Shown here one piece after another: positions 1 to 9,185 of a stretch of DNA of 56,435 nt (the first letter of the stretch is position 1; each line of letters opens with the position of its first letter). The DNA is taken from the NCBI GenBank assembly GCA_031262595.1, contig JAISHI010000028.1, positions 1-56,435 of the forward strand. The letters are read 5' to 3'. Made by a program: the position numbers and the translations under genes. The stretch is from Christensenellaceae bacterium (GTDB taxonomy: Bacteria > Bacillota > Clostridia > Christensenellales > UBA1242). The notes under the pieces were generated by a model, which searched no databases, was not told where the DNA came from, and saw only the letters and a program-made list of their open reading frames with translations.

Positions 1-35
1 ATTACGACACCCCCGACCAATTCGAAGAAAAATTT

Positions 36-57
36 TTCTCTCCCCTAGGGGAGAGAA
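36..57. repeat. 22-bp perfect palindrome TTCTCTCCCCTAGGGGAGAGAA
   Basis: Direct reading; 11+11 inverted repeat followed on the minus strand by AAAATTTTT. Possible terminator or site. Confidence 0.6.
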
Positions 58-294
58 CCCCACCCACTAAATAACCTTACTCCATCTTTTTGTGTCTAAT
101 CGCTTGACATAGGTCCAGATACCTAGAACAAGTTTGCGAGAGCAATCATTCGAAGTGTCGTAACCTAAATGCCTCCTTTAATCGTAACGAATAACCCGCA
201 AGGGCTCAAAGATTAAATATGAACAAGCATTATGAAAGAACAAGTAAATCTTTCTATGCTTGTTTTTTATTGCAAAAATTAAAGGAGAATTAAA

Positions 295-960
295 ATGGAA
301 ATTAAAAAACTGTGGGAAGGAATCCCCACTAAAAAGTGCGCCGAGTGCGCTAGGAAAGACAAAACGTGTGACGGAATGTTGGTCTACGATAACTTATGTT
401 CAAATGTAAATTATCTTGAAATGTACGGCGAAGCAAATTATGAACGGAACAAAGAAACCTTTGCCGAACTTAAAAAGAAACTAAACGGCGAAAAGCCCTC
501 GATATTCTCGTTTGGCTGTGGGCTGGGGCTAGACTACTTAGGAGTTAAAGAAGTGTTTGGCGACAATGCAACTTACTGCGGAATTGACAAATGCAAGTGG
601 GCAATCACACAAACAGAAAACTATAAAAACTTCACGCCCAAGCTACCCAAGGCAATAGATTTTGATGATGGAATGTTTTCGCTTCATTTCCCATATCAAA
701 ACCCTGTGCTATGTTTCTTTCATTCACTTTATACAATCTCAAAGAATGTAGACCTGAAATCAAAACTTTTAGAAATGTTGCAAGGTAAACCTAACTTTTA
801 TATCGTTGTAAATTTCACAATCAACGTTCACTTCGGGCCAGTAATTCGTGAACGGGAGTTTCTTGGCGAATTAGTAACTGAATTAAAACGAACATTTAAC
901 ATCAAACAATTTGATATTTTGAACGATACTGCTATAATAATTAAAGGTGAAAAGAAGTAG
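295..960 (+). CDS. Uncharacterised protein, possibly SAM-methyltransferase-like
   Basis: SD AAAGGAG upstream; motif SFGCGLGLDYLGVKEVFG resembles a Rossmann motif I; directly abuts the DUF1848-like ORF. Confidence 0.6.
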   Translation: MEIKKLWEGIPTKKCAECARKDKTCDGMLVYDNLCSNVNYLEMYGEANYERNKETFAELKKKLNGEKPSIFSFGCGLGLDYLGVKEVFGDNATYCGIDKCKWAITQTENYKNFTPKLPKAIDFDDGMFSLHFPYQNPVLCFFHSLYTISKNVDLKSKLLEMLQGKPNFYIVVNFTINVHFGPVIREREFLGELVTELKRTFNIKQFDILNDTAIIIKGEKK

Positions 961-1884
961 ATGATTTTAAGTGTTTCAAGAAGAACTGATATTCCTGCCT
1001 TGTATGTTGATTGGTTTTTTGACCAGTTGAAACAAGGTTTTGTTTTGGTGCCTAACCCCATGAACACAAAAAAAATTCAAAAGATACAATTGCAACCCGT
1101 TAAGATTGAAAGGAATTTGCTTGGTGGAGTTGAAGTTTCTGGTAATGTTGATGGCATTGTGTTTTGGAGCAAAAATCCGCAGCCACTGCTTGCCCGAATT
1201 GAAGAATTAAAAGACTTTAAATTTTACTTTCAATATACACTTAATGCCTACGACCAAAGATTTGAGGCTGGTATTCCGCCACTTGAAAAGCGAATAAAGA
1301 CCTTCCAAGATTTGTCTAAACATTGCCCGGTGGTTTGGAGATATGACCCAATCTTTTTGGGTTCAGGCATTACTATTGAATGGCATAAAGAACAGTTTGA
1401 GAATATTGCAAAGCAACTTGCGGGCTATACAGACCGCTGTATGATTAAATGCTTGCGTGATAAGTTTGCGGGAATTGTCACGCCCACCACAAGCCAAATT
1501 ATAGAAATTGCGACGGCGCTTTCCGCCATTGGCAAAAAGCATGGAATTGAAGTGCAGACTTGTGCCGAGATTATGAACCTTGAAAGTTACGGCATTAAAC
1601 AAGGCAAATGCACAGACCCAGAAATTTTTGAAAAATTGCTTGGTAACATAAGCCTAAAAACAAAAAAACTTGACGGGCAACGAAAAAACTGCCGCTGTAT
1701 TCCTTGCGTGGACATTGGCGTATATGACACGTGTAGCCACGGTTGCACTTATTGTTATGCAAGGCACAGCATCTTTGCAAAGGCAACTTGTTCCGCTAAC
1801 GCAAACAAAATAAAGGAAATGTATGACGGATTCGACGGCGAAATTTACGACCGCAAAACCGAGCGAATATTTGATTATAAATAG
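961..1884 (+). CDS. DUF1848-family protein with radical-SAM-like CX3CX2C motif
   Basis: N-terminus MILSVSRRTDIPALY typical of DUF1848; C-terminal CSHGCTYC. Confidence 0.85.
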   Translation: MILSVSRRTDIPALYVDWFFDQLKQGFVLVPNPMNTKKIQKIQLQPVKIERNLLGGVEVSGNVDGIVFWSKNPQPLLARIEELKDFKFYFQYTLNAYDQRFEAGIPPLEKRIKTFQDLSKHCPVVWRYDPIFLGSGITIEWHKEQFENIAKQLAGYTDRCMIKCLRDKFAGIVTPTTSQIIEIATALSAIGKKHGIEVQTCAEIMNLESYGIKQGKCTDPEIFEKLLGNISLKTKKLDGQRKNCRCIPCVDIGVYDTCSHGCTYCYARHSIFAKATCSANANKIKEMYDGFDGEIYDRKTERIFDYK

Positions 1885-2012
1885 GCAGTAAGTTCCGCTT
1901 CACACAGCCCAACTTTACGCTTCGGACACACAAAAAATTGCCGTAAGGCAATTTTTCATTCTTCACTTTTTCAATTTTTCATTTTTTCACTAATATTTCC
2001 TCACTAATCTCT

Positions 2013-2432
2013 TTATAACTTTTCGTAAAGTTTCGCGAGGGCGGATTTAAGTTGTTTCGCGACAACGACGTAAGTTTTGAGGTCGGCGCCGTAAGGGTCA
2101 AGAACATCGCCGCAATCCGCGAGCTCGTCGAGCGTTTTAACGTTATCGTAGCTACCGATTTGTTCTTGGTGGCGCTTCGTCATGCAAACGATTAAATCGT
2201 ATTCGCCGAGCATAGCGGGCGTGAATTGCGTGGGCTTTATATGAAAACAACGTTCTTTAATCTTTTTAAGCGCAAGTTTCGCGTTCGGGCTCATTTCAAG
2301 CAGCGTTTCGGCGTATATGCCCGCGCTTTTTGCGGTGTGCCCCTTTTTTTCGCGAAGTTCGATATTATTAAAGATATTTTCCGCCATAGGGCTGCGGCAA
2401 ATGTTTCCCGTGCAAACAAACAAAACTTTCAT
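2013..2432 (-). CDS. Low-molecular-weight protein-tyrosine phosphatase family
   Basis: N-terminal VLFVCTGNICRSPMAE P-loop; C-terminal DPYG. Confidence 0.93.
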   Translation of the reverse strand: MKVLFVCTGNICRSPMAENIFNNIELREKKGHTAKSAGIYAETLLEMSPNAKLALKKIKERCFHIKPTQFTPAMLGEYDLIVCMTKRHQEQIGSYDNVKTLDELADCGDVLDPYGADLKTYVVVAKQLKSALAKLYEKL

Positions 2433-3652
2433 TACAAAATTATCCCCCCGCCGATAACTTTTTCGCCGTTATAAAGAACGCACCATTGCCCAGCTGTAAT
2501 CGCGCGTTGTTTTTCCGCGAAGAAAACCTTTAAGTCGCCGTTTTCAAGGATTTCAAACCGCGCCGCTTGGTCGGGTTGGCGGTAGCGGGTTTTTGCGGTA
2601 ATATTAAACTCGGTCGCGCCCCCTAAACCCTCTGCGTTTGTAAGTTTTTTCGCGTCGTTCGGGATTGCGAGGCTCTTTGCGCTCTCGTCAACCCAATTAA
2701 ACTCCGCGCAAGTTAAACTATCGCGAAACATTTCCTCGCATTCGCCGTTCGAAACAACGAGAACGTTATTATCTAAATCTTTTTTAACAACAAACCAACG
2801 GCTCGTGTTCTCGCTAACCCCGCCAATATTAAGCCCGCGGCGTTGCCCGAGGGTATAGAACGCAAGCCCCTCGTGCTTCCCGACGATTTTGCCGTCCGCG
2901 GTTTTAATATCGCCCGGCTTCCCGCCGATATAGTTTTTAAGAAACTCGCGCATCCGCTTTTCGCCGATGAAACAAATCCCCGTGCTGTCTTTTTTCTCGG
3001 CGGTCGTCAGTCCTAATTTTTTCGCAATCTCGCGAACCTCGGTTTTAAGTAAGTTCTCGAGCGGAAACATTGCGCGCGAAAGTTGAGTTTGCGATAACGC
3101 ACAAAGGAAATAACTTTGGTCTTTCGATAAATCTTTCGCTTTTTTAAGGACAAATTTATCGCCGATTTTTTCTACGCCCGCGTAATGCCCCGTCGCGAGA
3201 TAATCCGCGCCGAGAGATAACGCCTTTTCGAGCAAATAACCGTATTTTATCTCGCGGTTGCAAAGAATATCTGGGTTCGGCGTTATGCCGCGCTTCAAAC
3301 CCGAGAGAAAATCCTCGAAAACGTTGTCGTAATATTGTTTCGAGAAATTAACGCCGTAATAAGGAATCCCAATCCTTTCGCAAACGCGCCGAACGTCCTC
3401 GAAGTCCGCCGTTGCCGTGCAAACCCCGCAATCGTCGACTTCCTCCCAATTTTTCATGAAAAGCCCAATAACGTTATGTCCTTGAGCCTTTAAAATCGCG
3501 GCAGTTACGGAACTATCGACCCCGCCGCTCATACCGACAACAATCGTCAGCGGCTTTTCCGCCACTTCGAGCCCAAAACCTTCTAATTTAAACTCGCCTA
3601 AATTATTTTTGGGATTATTCATGGCGCGTTGTTTTAAGTTAATTTCGCTCAT
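2432..3652 (-). CDS. mnmA: tRNA 2-thiouridine(34) synthase MnmA
   Basis: VGMSGGVDSSVTAAILKAQGHNVIGLFMKNW, KDQSYFL, GICFIGE motifs; start chosen at the internal Met. Confidence 0.95.
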   Translation of the reverse strand: MSEINLKQRAMNNPKNNLGEFKLEGFGLEVAEKPLTIVVGMSGGVDSSVTAAILKAQGHNVIGLFMKNWEEVDDCGVCTATADFEDVRRVCERIGIPYYGVNFSKQYYDNVFEDFLSGLKRGITPNPDILCNREIKYGYLLEKALSLGADYLATGHYAGVEKIGDKFVLKKAKDLSKDQSYFLCALSQTQLSRAMFPLENLLKTEVREIAKKLGLTTAEKKDSTGICFIGEKRMREFLKNYIGGKPGDIKTADGKIVGKHEGLAFYTLGQRRGLNIGGVSENTSRWFVVKKDLDNNVLVVSNGECEEMFRDSLTCAEFNWVDESAKSLAIPNDAKKLTNAEGLGGATEFNITAKTRYRQPDQAARFEILENGDLKVFFAEKQRAITAGQWCVLYNGEKVIGGGIIL

Positions 3653-4254
3653 TTTTTGCCACCCTTCTTTCCCGCGCTCCATTCTTCTTTTTTAATATTC
3701 CCTTTTTGCGGTTTTTCGCCGAGCCGAACGGGATACTTAAACTGCCCAAAAATAACCGCAAACCAATCCCAAACCCACATACAAAAAACAACAAAACCAA
3801 AAATAAACGGCGGATAAGGAACATAACCCCGAACTAACTCGTCCCAACCCTGAGCGATTAAAGTCGGCGCAGACGGGTTTCCCCAGTTATAAAACAACCC
3901 CAACGAAAGCCCCAGCCAAAGCGCGGTTAAAACGGCGTAAGTTATCCCCCGCGCTTTTCGCCCTGCGACAAAACAATGCGCGCCAAAAATCCCGAGAATT
4001 AACCAAAGGCACATTTTCGTTAAGCTAAGGTCGTCAGGCCTATATTTCGTCATAACAATCTTTTCGCCCGATTTTGTTCGTTTAATATCCTTCGCTTTTT
4101 CTATGCTGGCTTCCGCGATTTGGACTTTCGAAATTCCGCAAACCGCGCATTCGCTAGTATATTTCGGGATTTTGTTCCCGCAATAAGGGCATTTTATAGT
4201 GCTGTTATAAAGCCTATCGAGTTTTTCGCTAACTGGTTTCTTAATTTGTGGCAT
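3649..4254 (-). CDS. TM2-domain-like membrane protein with N-terminal zinc ribbon
   Basis: CPYCGNKIPKYTSECAVC zinc ribbon; ILGIFGAHCFVAGRKARG TM2-like; Met at 4254 preferred from promoter position. Confidence 0.65.
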   Translation of the reverse strand: MPQIKKPVSEKLDRLYNSTIKCPYCGNKIPKYTSECAVCGISKVQIAEASIEKAKDIKRTKSGEKIVMTKYRPDDLSLTKMCLWLILGIFGAHCFVAGRKARGITYAVLTALWLGLSLGLFYNWGNPSAPTLIAQGWDELVRGYVPYPPFIFGFVVFCMWVWDWFAVIFGQFKYPVRLGEKPQKGNIKKEEWSAGKKGGKK

Positions 4255-4383
4255 GAAATATATTATCATATGCGCTTGACTTTTGCAAAACTTTTTATTA
4301 TATTATTCGCTATATGTAAGTGGCGGTTAATTTTGAAGTAGTAGCCAAAGTCGACCTCACGAAAATAGGTGGCGTGAATATAA

Positions 4384-4419
4384 GCGCTAGCAACCTTAGC
4401 GAAAGGGTTAATCGCTAGC
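4384..4419 (+). promoter_or_regulatory. Structured rpsL leader hairpin(s)
   Basis: CGCTAG(4385-4390), TTAGCG(4396-4401), CGCTAG(4413-4418): three mutually pairable segments between promoter TTGACT-N17-TATATT and the rpsL SD. Confidence 0.55.
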
Positions 4420-4467
4420 CGTTGCAAAATTAAAATCTTAAAACTAATTAAAAGGAGATATTTTAAG

Positions 4468-4842
4468 ATGCCAACAATCAACCAAATAATGCGCAAACCT
4501 AGAAAAACTCGTGCGAATAAGTCAAAAGCGCCAAGCCTTCAAGGCAACCCACAAAAACGCGGAACTTGCCTTCAAGTTAAAACAGTTACGCCTAAAAAGC
4601 CTAACTCGGCTCTTCGAAAAGTTGCGCGTGTTCGTTTTTCGAATAAAGAAGAAGGAACGGCGTATATCGGCGGAATCGGGCATAACCTCCAAGAGCATAG
4701 CGTTGTGCTTGTTCGTGGCGGAAAGGTTAAAGACTTACCCGGCGTTCGTTATCATATCGTTCGTGGAACACTCGACACAGCCGGCGTTGCAAAACGCGCA
4801 CAAGGTCGTTCGCTCTACGGCGCAAAACGTCCAAAGAAATAA
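4468..4842 (+). CDS. rpsL: 30S ribosomal protein S12
   Basis: [12 protein letters not shown]... [14 protein letters not shown]; strong SD AAAAGGAG. Confidence 0.98.
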   Translation: MPTINQIMRKPRKTRANKSKAPSLQGNPQKRGTCLQVKTVTPKKPNSALRKVARVRFSNKEEGTAYIGGIGHNLQEHSVVLVRGGKVKDLPGVRYHIVRGTLDTAGVAKRAQGRSLYGAKRPKK

Positions 4843-4873
4843 CAAAAACTAATTAAAAGGAGAAAACTATATT

Positions 4874-5344
4874 ATGCCAAGAAGGTCAGGAGTTCCTGTT
4901 AAACCAGTTTTAGCAGACCCAATTTATAAATCCAAAACCATAACTAAACTTATCAACCAAGTTATGCTTGACGGAAAGAAAAGCATCGCGCAAAAAATCG
5001 TTTATGGCGCGCTTGAACAACTTTCAAAAAAAGTTAGCGCAGAACCATTAACGGCGTTTATGCAAGCGCTCGAAAACGTTATGCCTCTTCTCGAAACGAA
5101 AGCACGCCGCGTCGGCGGAAGCAACTATCAAGTTCCAATGGAGGTTCGCCCCGCTCGTCGTCAAACGCTCGGCATCCGTTGGATTGTTGATAACGCACGC
5201 AAACGTAGCGAAAAAACTATGGAAGAACGCTTGTTCGGCGAATTGCTCGATGCGTTTAACGGGACGGGTGGCGCGTTCAAGAAAAAAGAAGAAATGCACA
5301 GAATGGCAGAAGCCAACAAAGCATTCGCCCACTATAAGTGGTAA
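4874..5344 (+). CDS. rpsG: 30S ribosomal protein S7
   Basis: [32 protein letters not shown]. Confidence 0.98.
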   Translation: MPRRSGVPVKPVLADPIYKSKTITKLINQVMLDGKKSIAQKIVYGALEQLSKKVSAEPLTAFMQALENVMPLLETKARRVGGSNYQVPMEVRPARRQTLGIRWIVDNARKRSEKTMEERLFGELLDAFNGTGGAFKKKEEMHRMAEANKAFAHYKW

Positions 5345-5362
5345 ACCAAATCACCTAAACAA

Positions 5363-5386
5363 AACTCGGTTAACCCCGAGTTTTTT
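5363..5386 (+). terminator. Intrinsic terminator after rpsG
   Basis: ACTCGG-TTAACC-CCGAGT followed by TTTTT. Confidence 0.85.
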
Positions 5387-5423
5387 AATATGCTGTTGTT
5401 TATAGCCGAAAAGACGCCGAAAA

Positions 5424-6149
5424 TCAGTATATCTCCAATGTTTTCATAAGATCCATAACATCCGCGACCGTCACTATATTAACGGGCTTTTCCGTTGCTG
5501 TTCCCGAGCGCGTTACGATTATCGTCGAGAGTTTGCGGTTTTGGTTAAAGAGCGTTAAACATTCCTCGATAGTTATGTCGACGGAAACGACAACATAATG
5601 CTCGCTCGACGGAAACGCACGCAAATATTCCTCAATCGTCGTATCCGCGAGAAACTTATCGAGGCTGGCGTTTGTTGCTAAAATATTCGCCGCGATGTTT
5701 TCGATAAACTTTTGCCAACGGACAACGCCGATAAGGTTCGCGCCTTTATAAACAGGAATACAACTATGCCCAGACCGACCTGTTTCGAGTATAAGGTTGC
5801 GAAGTTTGAGCGTTCCGTCTATTACGATAACGTCTCTTTGGCGTAAAATAGAGGTTAAAAGCGGCGGCATAGAAACTAATTTCGCGATTTTTTCCATAGT
5901 CGCGACAACCTCGTCATGCGGTTCGGCGATAAGTTTGTCGCTCGAACTATGAACAATCGCGTTTCGAAGGCGCGCGAACTCAATAAGGTCGTCCTCGTAT
6001 CTGCGAACGACTTGGTTCAGCGAAGAACAACGCCGAATTAAATCGCTAAACGAAATATTAGTCTTAAAATTATATTGGTTGCGCAAATCGTGATCGATAT
6101 CGTTATACGCATTTATAAACCGCGCGCCGTTGCTTGAACTCCCTATCAT
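5424..6149 (-). CDS. HEPN-like N-terminus plus two CBS domains
   Basis: RLRNAIVHS resembles HEPN RxxxxH; CBS-like HSCIPVYKGANLIGVVRW and VSVDITIEECLTLF. Confidence 0.6.
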   Translation of the reverse strand: MIGSSSNGARFINAYNDIDHDLRNQYNFKTNISFSDLIRRCSSLNQVVRRYEDDLIEFARLRNAIVHSSSDKLIAEPHDEVVATMEKIAKLVSMPPLLTSILRQRDVIVIDGTLKLRNLILETGRSGHSCIPVYKGANLIGVVRWQKFIENIAANILATNASLDKFLADTTIEEYLRAFPSSEHYVVVSVDITIEECLTLFNQNRKLSTIIVTRSGTATEKPVNIVTVADVMDLMKTLEIY

Positions 6150-6230
6150 AACTTTATATTATACGTAATTTAGCCGAGAGTAAAGCGAAAACGCTTGCTT
6201 TTTGTCGCGCGCCTAGAATATATATTTAAT

Positions 6231-7151
6231 ATGAAAATCCAAAACAAACGAAGGAAATCCTTAACGCGAGAAGCGAAACGCAAGCGCAACTTATTAGTTC
6301 GAACGTCCAGCGACGACGGCGCGCCGGTTGTCGATATTAAGGGGCTTGTTTTTATTTGGATTATTGTCGGGATTATCGCGCTCGCGGTTTTTATTTATAC
6401 AGACCTCTTCCGCACAAAAAACAACGGCGACGCGCTTGACGCAGCTGCGATTATCGTTTCTTTCGCGGCGTTTATTATGCAATCGCTGTTTTCTATCGGC
6501 GTTTTGCTGCATAACTCCGCGCTCCGCAAATCAACCCTTTCGCAATTCGTTTCGAATAACTATACCGTTGTCGATTTCGTCGAAAGCATGACGATGGGCG
6601 CCGAAAGCAGCCGTTATACCGAACGCCTCGCGAAAGACCGCAGCCTTAGAAACTACATGAAAGAAGAAGATATCGTTAATACCGACGACATTTTGCGCAA
6701 CATGAACGATTATTATTTCTCGACCCTTCGTATTCCGTTTAAAATCGCGGAAGGAAAATCCGTCAACGCGCTTAAATTCATGGCGCTTAAATTCGTCCGC
6801 GAAAACGGCGACCATCATTATTTCATCCCTTGCGCGCAAACGAGTATCGGCAATACTGTTATCCTCTTTAACGACAAAACGAAACTCCAAGAAGTCGTTA
6901 TAAATCTCGTTCAAAAAAAGAGCGACGACGATTTTGACTCGGCGCGCGTTATTCCCTTCTCGCGTATAGAAATTTCGCTCGGAATGACGAGCCTTTTAGG
7001 AGTTACGACGAACGGCAGAATCGAACTTTATTTCGATAACCCAAAACGCCTCGACGACAACGGCGCGAACAACTATAAAATCTTCTCGTCGCAATTCCGC
7101 GCGCTCGGCATGCCAAAACTAACGACAAGCATCGCGGAAGATATACTTTAA
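6231..7151 (+). CDS. Membrane protein of unknown function
   Basis: Two N-terminal TM helices followed by a soluble domain; no family recognised. Confidence 0.6.
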   Translation: MKIQNKRRKSLTREAKRKRNLLVRTSSDDGAPVVDIKGLVFIWIIVGIIALAVFIYTDLFRTKNNGDALDAAAIIVSFAAFIMQSLFSIGVLLHNSALRKSTLSQFVSNNYTVVDFVESMTMGAESSRYTERLAKDRSLRNYMKEEDIVNTDDILRNMNDYYFSTLRIPFKIAEGKSVNALKFMALKFVRENGDHHYFIPCAQTSIGNTVILFNDKTKLQEVVINLVQKKSDDDFDSARVIPFSRIEISLGMTSLLGVTTNGRIELYFDNPKRLDDNGANNYKIFSSQFRALGMPKLTTSIAEDIL

Positions 7152-7186
7152 GTTGCCGAACGCTAGATTTTTTGATAGAATAACTT

Positions 7187-7828
7187 ATGAATTTAAAAAA
7201 CTTATTTATGTCGACGGAAACAATCGTCATTATATCGCTTATCGTTTTAATCGCGATTATATTGCTTGCGGTTTTCCTAATAAGGGCGCACGCGAAACTA
7301 AATAAAAGTCAGTTTGATGACAAAACGCCCGAGGTTGTCGAAATTCCTGCCGATAAAAAGAAAATCGACGCGCTTTTCGAGTTTGTTGAAAACCAAAAAC
7401 GCGAACAGCTCGCGAAAATCGAGGAAAAACAACTCAAAAAACTCGACCAAAAACAAAAACTCGAAACTTTTAAGCAAACCCGCGAACAACTTAAAGCAAA
7501 ACTCGAAGAAATTTTCGACGCCGGCGAATGGAAAAGCCTAGACGCGATTTTAAAAAGCGCGGATAAAGGCGGAATCGGGATTTATATCATTTATAACAAG
7601 ACGAAAAATAAATATTACGTCGGGCAAGCTAAGGCGCTTAATGCCCGAATCCGCCAACATTTCGCGGTTGAGGACATAACGCGCGATTTCCTTAGCGGCG
7701 ACGAAATCGCGGTTAAAACGTTTTCCGCGTCGGTTTTGCCCGCGGATTATCGCCTCGACCACATCGAAAAACTCGGTATCGAAATCTTCGGCGAAAATTC
7801 ATATAATAAAACCCACGGGAATTTATAA
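7187..7828 (+). CDS. Membrane-anchored GIY-YIG domain protein
   Basis: N-terminal TM, coiled linker, C-terminal GIGIYIIYNKTKNKYYVGQA. Confidence 0.8.
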   Translation: MNLKNLFMSTETIVIISLIVLIAIILLAVFLIRAHAKLNKSQFDDKTPEVVEIPADKKKIDALFEFVENQKREQLAKIEEKQLKKLDQKQKLETFKQTREQLKAKLEEIFDAGEWKSLDAILKSADKGGIGIYIIYNKTKNKYYVGQAKALNARIRQHFAVEDITRDFLSGDEIAVKTFSASVLPADYRLDHIEKLGIEIFGENSYNKTHGNL

Positions 7829-7917
7829 AACCGCCCCTCAGAACTGCGTCTAAATCCTCATATATTTAGAAATAAGGTCCGTTTAATTTTGCCCGATCCA
7901 TCCTGTGCGATTATCTT

Positions 7918-8355
7918 TTACCTGTCTTTCTCCGGGGTATTTTCTTCGCCTTCTTCTTTTCTCCGACTCGCAAGCTTGTCGTGTATTTCACTACCTACCC
8001 AAGTGCCCACGCCCGAGGCCGCAGCTGCCCCTATGATACTAGTAAATCCTAGCACGCTTTCAGCATAACTTTGCATGAAGTCATCAACCCTTTTATTCAC
8101 CTCTGCTTCCGGAATACCCTCAGCACGCAATTCATTTCTTTTTTCATTTTCTAAATCCTGTCTGTTACCAACTGCATTCCCAACGCCCAGACTTGCGCCC
8201 ATAACGCCCAAACCAAGCATAACGCCCGCTGCTGTCCCGCCTGCTTTTTGAACAACCTTATTTACTTTCTCACGAATTGTTTTGGCTTTTTTAGGCGATG
8301 CAGTTTGACCATCTCTTTTCCCCACTATGCTTTTCATATAGTTTTTAACACCCAT
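7918..8355 (-). CDS. Small Gly/Ala-rich membrane protein, unknown function
   Basis: SD AAGGAGA; two hydrophobic glycine-rich segments. Confidence 0.65.
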   Translation of the reverse strand: MGVKNYMKSIVGKRDGQTASPKKAKTIREKVNKVVQKAGGTAAGVMLGLGVMGASLGVGNAVGNRQDLENEKRNELRAEGIPEAEVNKRVDDFMQSYAESVLGFTSIIGAAAASGVGTWVGSEIHDKLASRRKEEGEENTPEKDR

Positions 8356-8395
8356 TTTAAAATCTCCTTTTTTAGAAAAATAATTTTTCTATTTA

Positions 8396-8424
8396 AGAAT
8401 AGACCCCCCCCCCCGATTTGTCAA
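8396..8424 (-). promoter_or_regulatory. Promoter with poly-G tract in spacer (candidate phase-variable)
   Basis: Minus strand: TTGACA(8424-8419)-AATC-G11-TC-TATTCT(8401-8396); spacer 17 bp. Confidence 0.75.
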
Positions 8425-8504
8425 GTGTTTTTTACAAATTCGGCAATTTGCCCGAATTTAATCTTTAAATTGACGAACGCGGTTTTTCGCGCTAAGATAA
8501 CTTT

Positions 8505-9185
8505 ATGAAAATAAATACCGCAACAAAAATAACAATCGTTCGTATAGCCCTATTGCCGTTTATTTTGGCGATTTATTTAATGTCGTTTTACGGCGTTAGC
8601 GCGTTTATAACGGATTATGGGCGGCTTATCGCGATGGCGCTCTTTATAATCGCGGCGGCTAGCGATTTCGTTGACGGATATATCGCGCGAAAATATAACC
8701 AAGTAACGGACCTTGGCAAACTCCTCGACCCAATCGCCGACAAACTACTCTCCTTTCTCGGGTTTATACTAATCGTTTGCGACCCGATTTTAAATAACGG
8801 CTCGGCTGGGCTCGCGTTCGGCGAAAACGTTTCGGGTATCCTTCCTCTTTGGCTCGGCGTTCTCGCAATTTCTATCGCAACGATGCGCGACTATATAGTT
8901 AACGCAATCCGCCAAATCGGCGCGCAAAAAGGGCTCGCAGTCGCGGCGATTCCGTCGTCGAAAATTAAATCTACGGCGCAATATTTCGCAATTTCGTTCT
9001 TTATGCTTTATTCGTTCTCGCTCGGTATGGACTTCCTTAACGGCTGGCTGAAAATCGTTGTTCAAGCCCTTTGTTTAGCCTTTTTAATCCTCGCAACCGC
9101 GCTCTCGTTCTACACAATCTTCGACTTCCCGCTAAAAAACAAGCACGTTTTCGCGGCTAAAAAGGAAGAAACGAATGCAAAATAA
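8505..9185 (+). CDS. pgsA: CDP-diacylglycerol--glycerol-3-phosphate 3-phosphatidyltransferase
   Basis: CDP-alcohol phosphotransferase motif ASDFVDGYIARKYNQVTDLGKLLDPIADK. Confidence 0.93.
   Translation: MKINTATKITIVRIALLPFILAIYLMSFYGVSAFITDYGRLIAMALFIIAAASDFVDGYIARKYNQVTDLGKLLDPIADKLLSFLGFILIVCDPILNNGSAGLAFGENVSGILPLWLGVLAISIATMRDYIVNAIRQIGAQKGLAVAAIPSSKIKSTAQYFAISFFMLYSFSLGMDFLNGWLKIVVQALCLAFLILATALSFYTIFDFPLKNKHVFAAKKEETNAK

Noticed and set aside
4266-4496. 76-aa minus-strand ORF across the rpsL leader
   Set aside because: Overlaps promoter and structured leader; no SD, no family.
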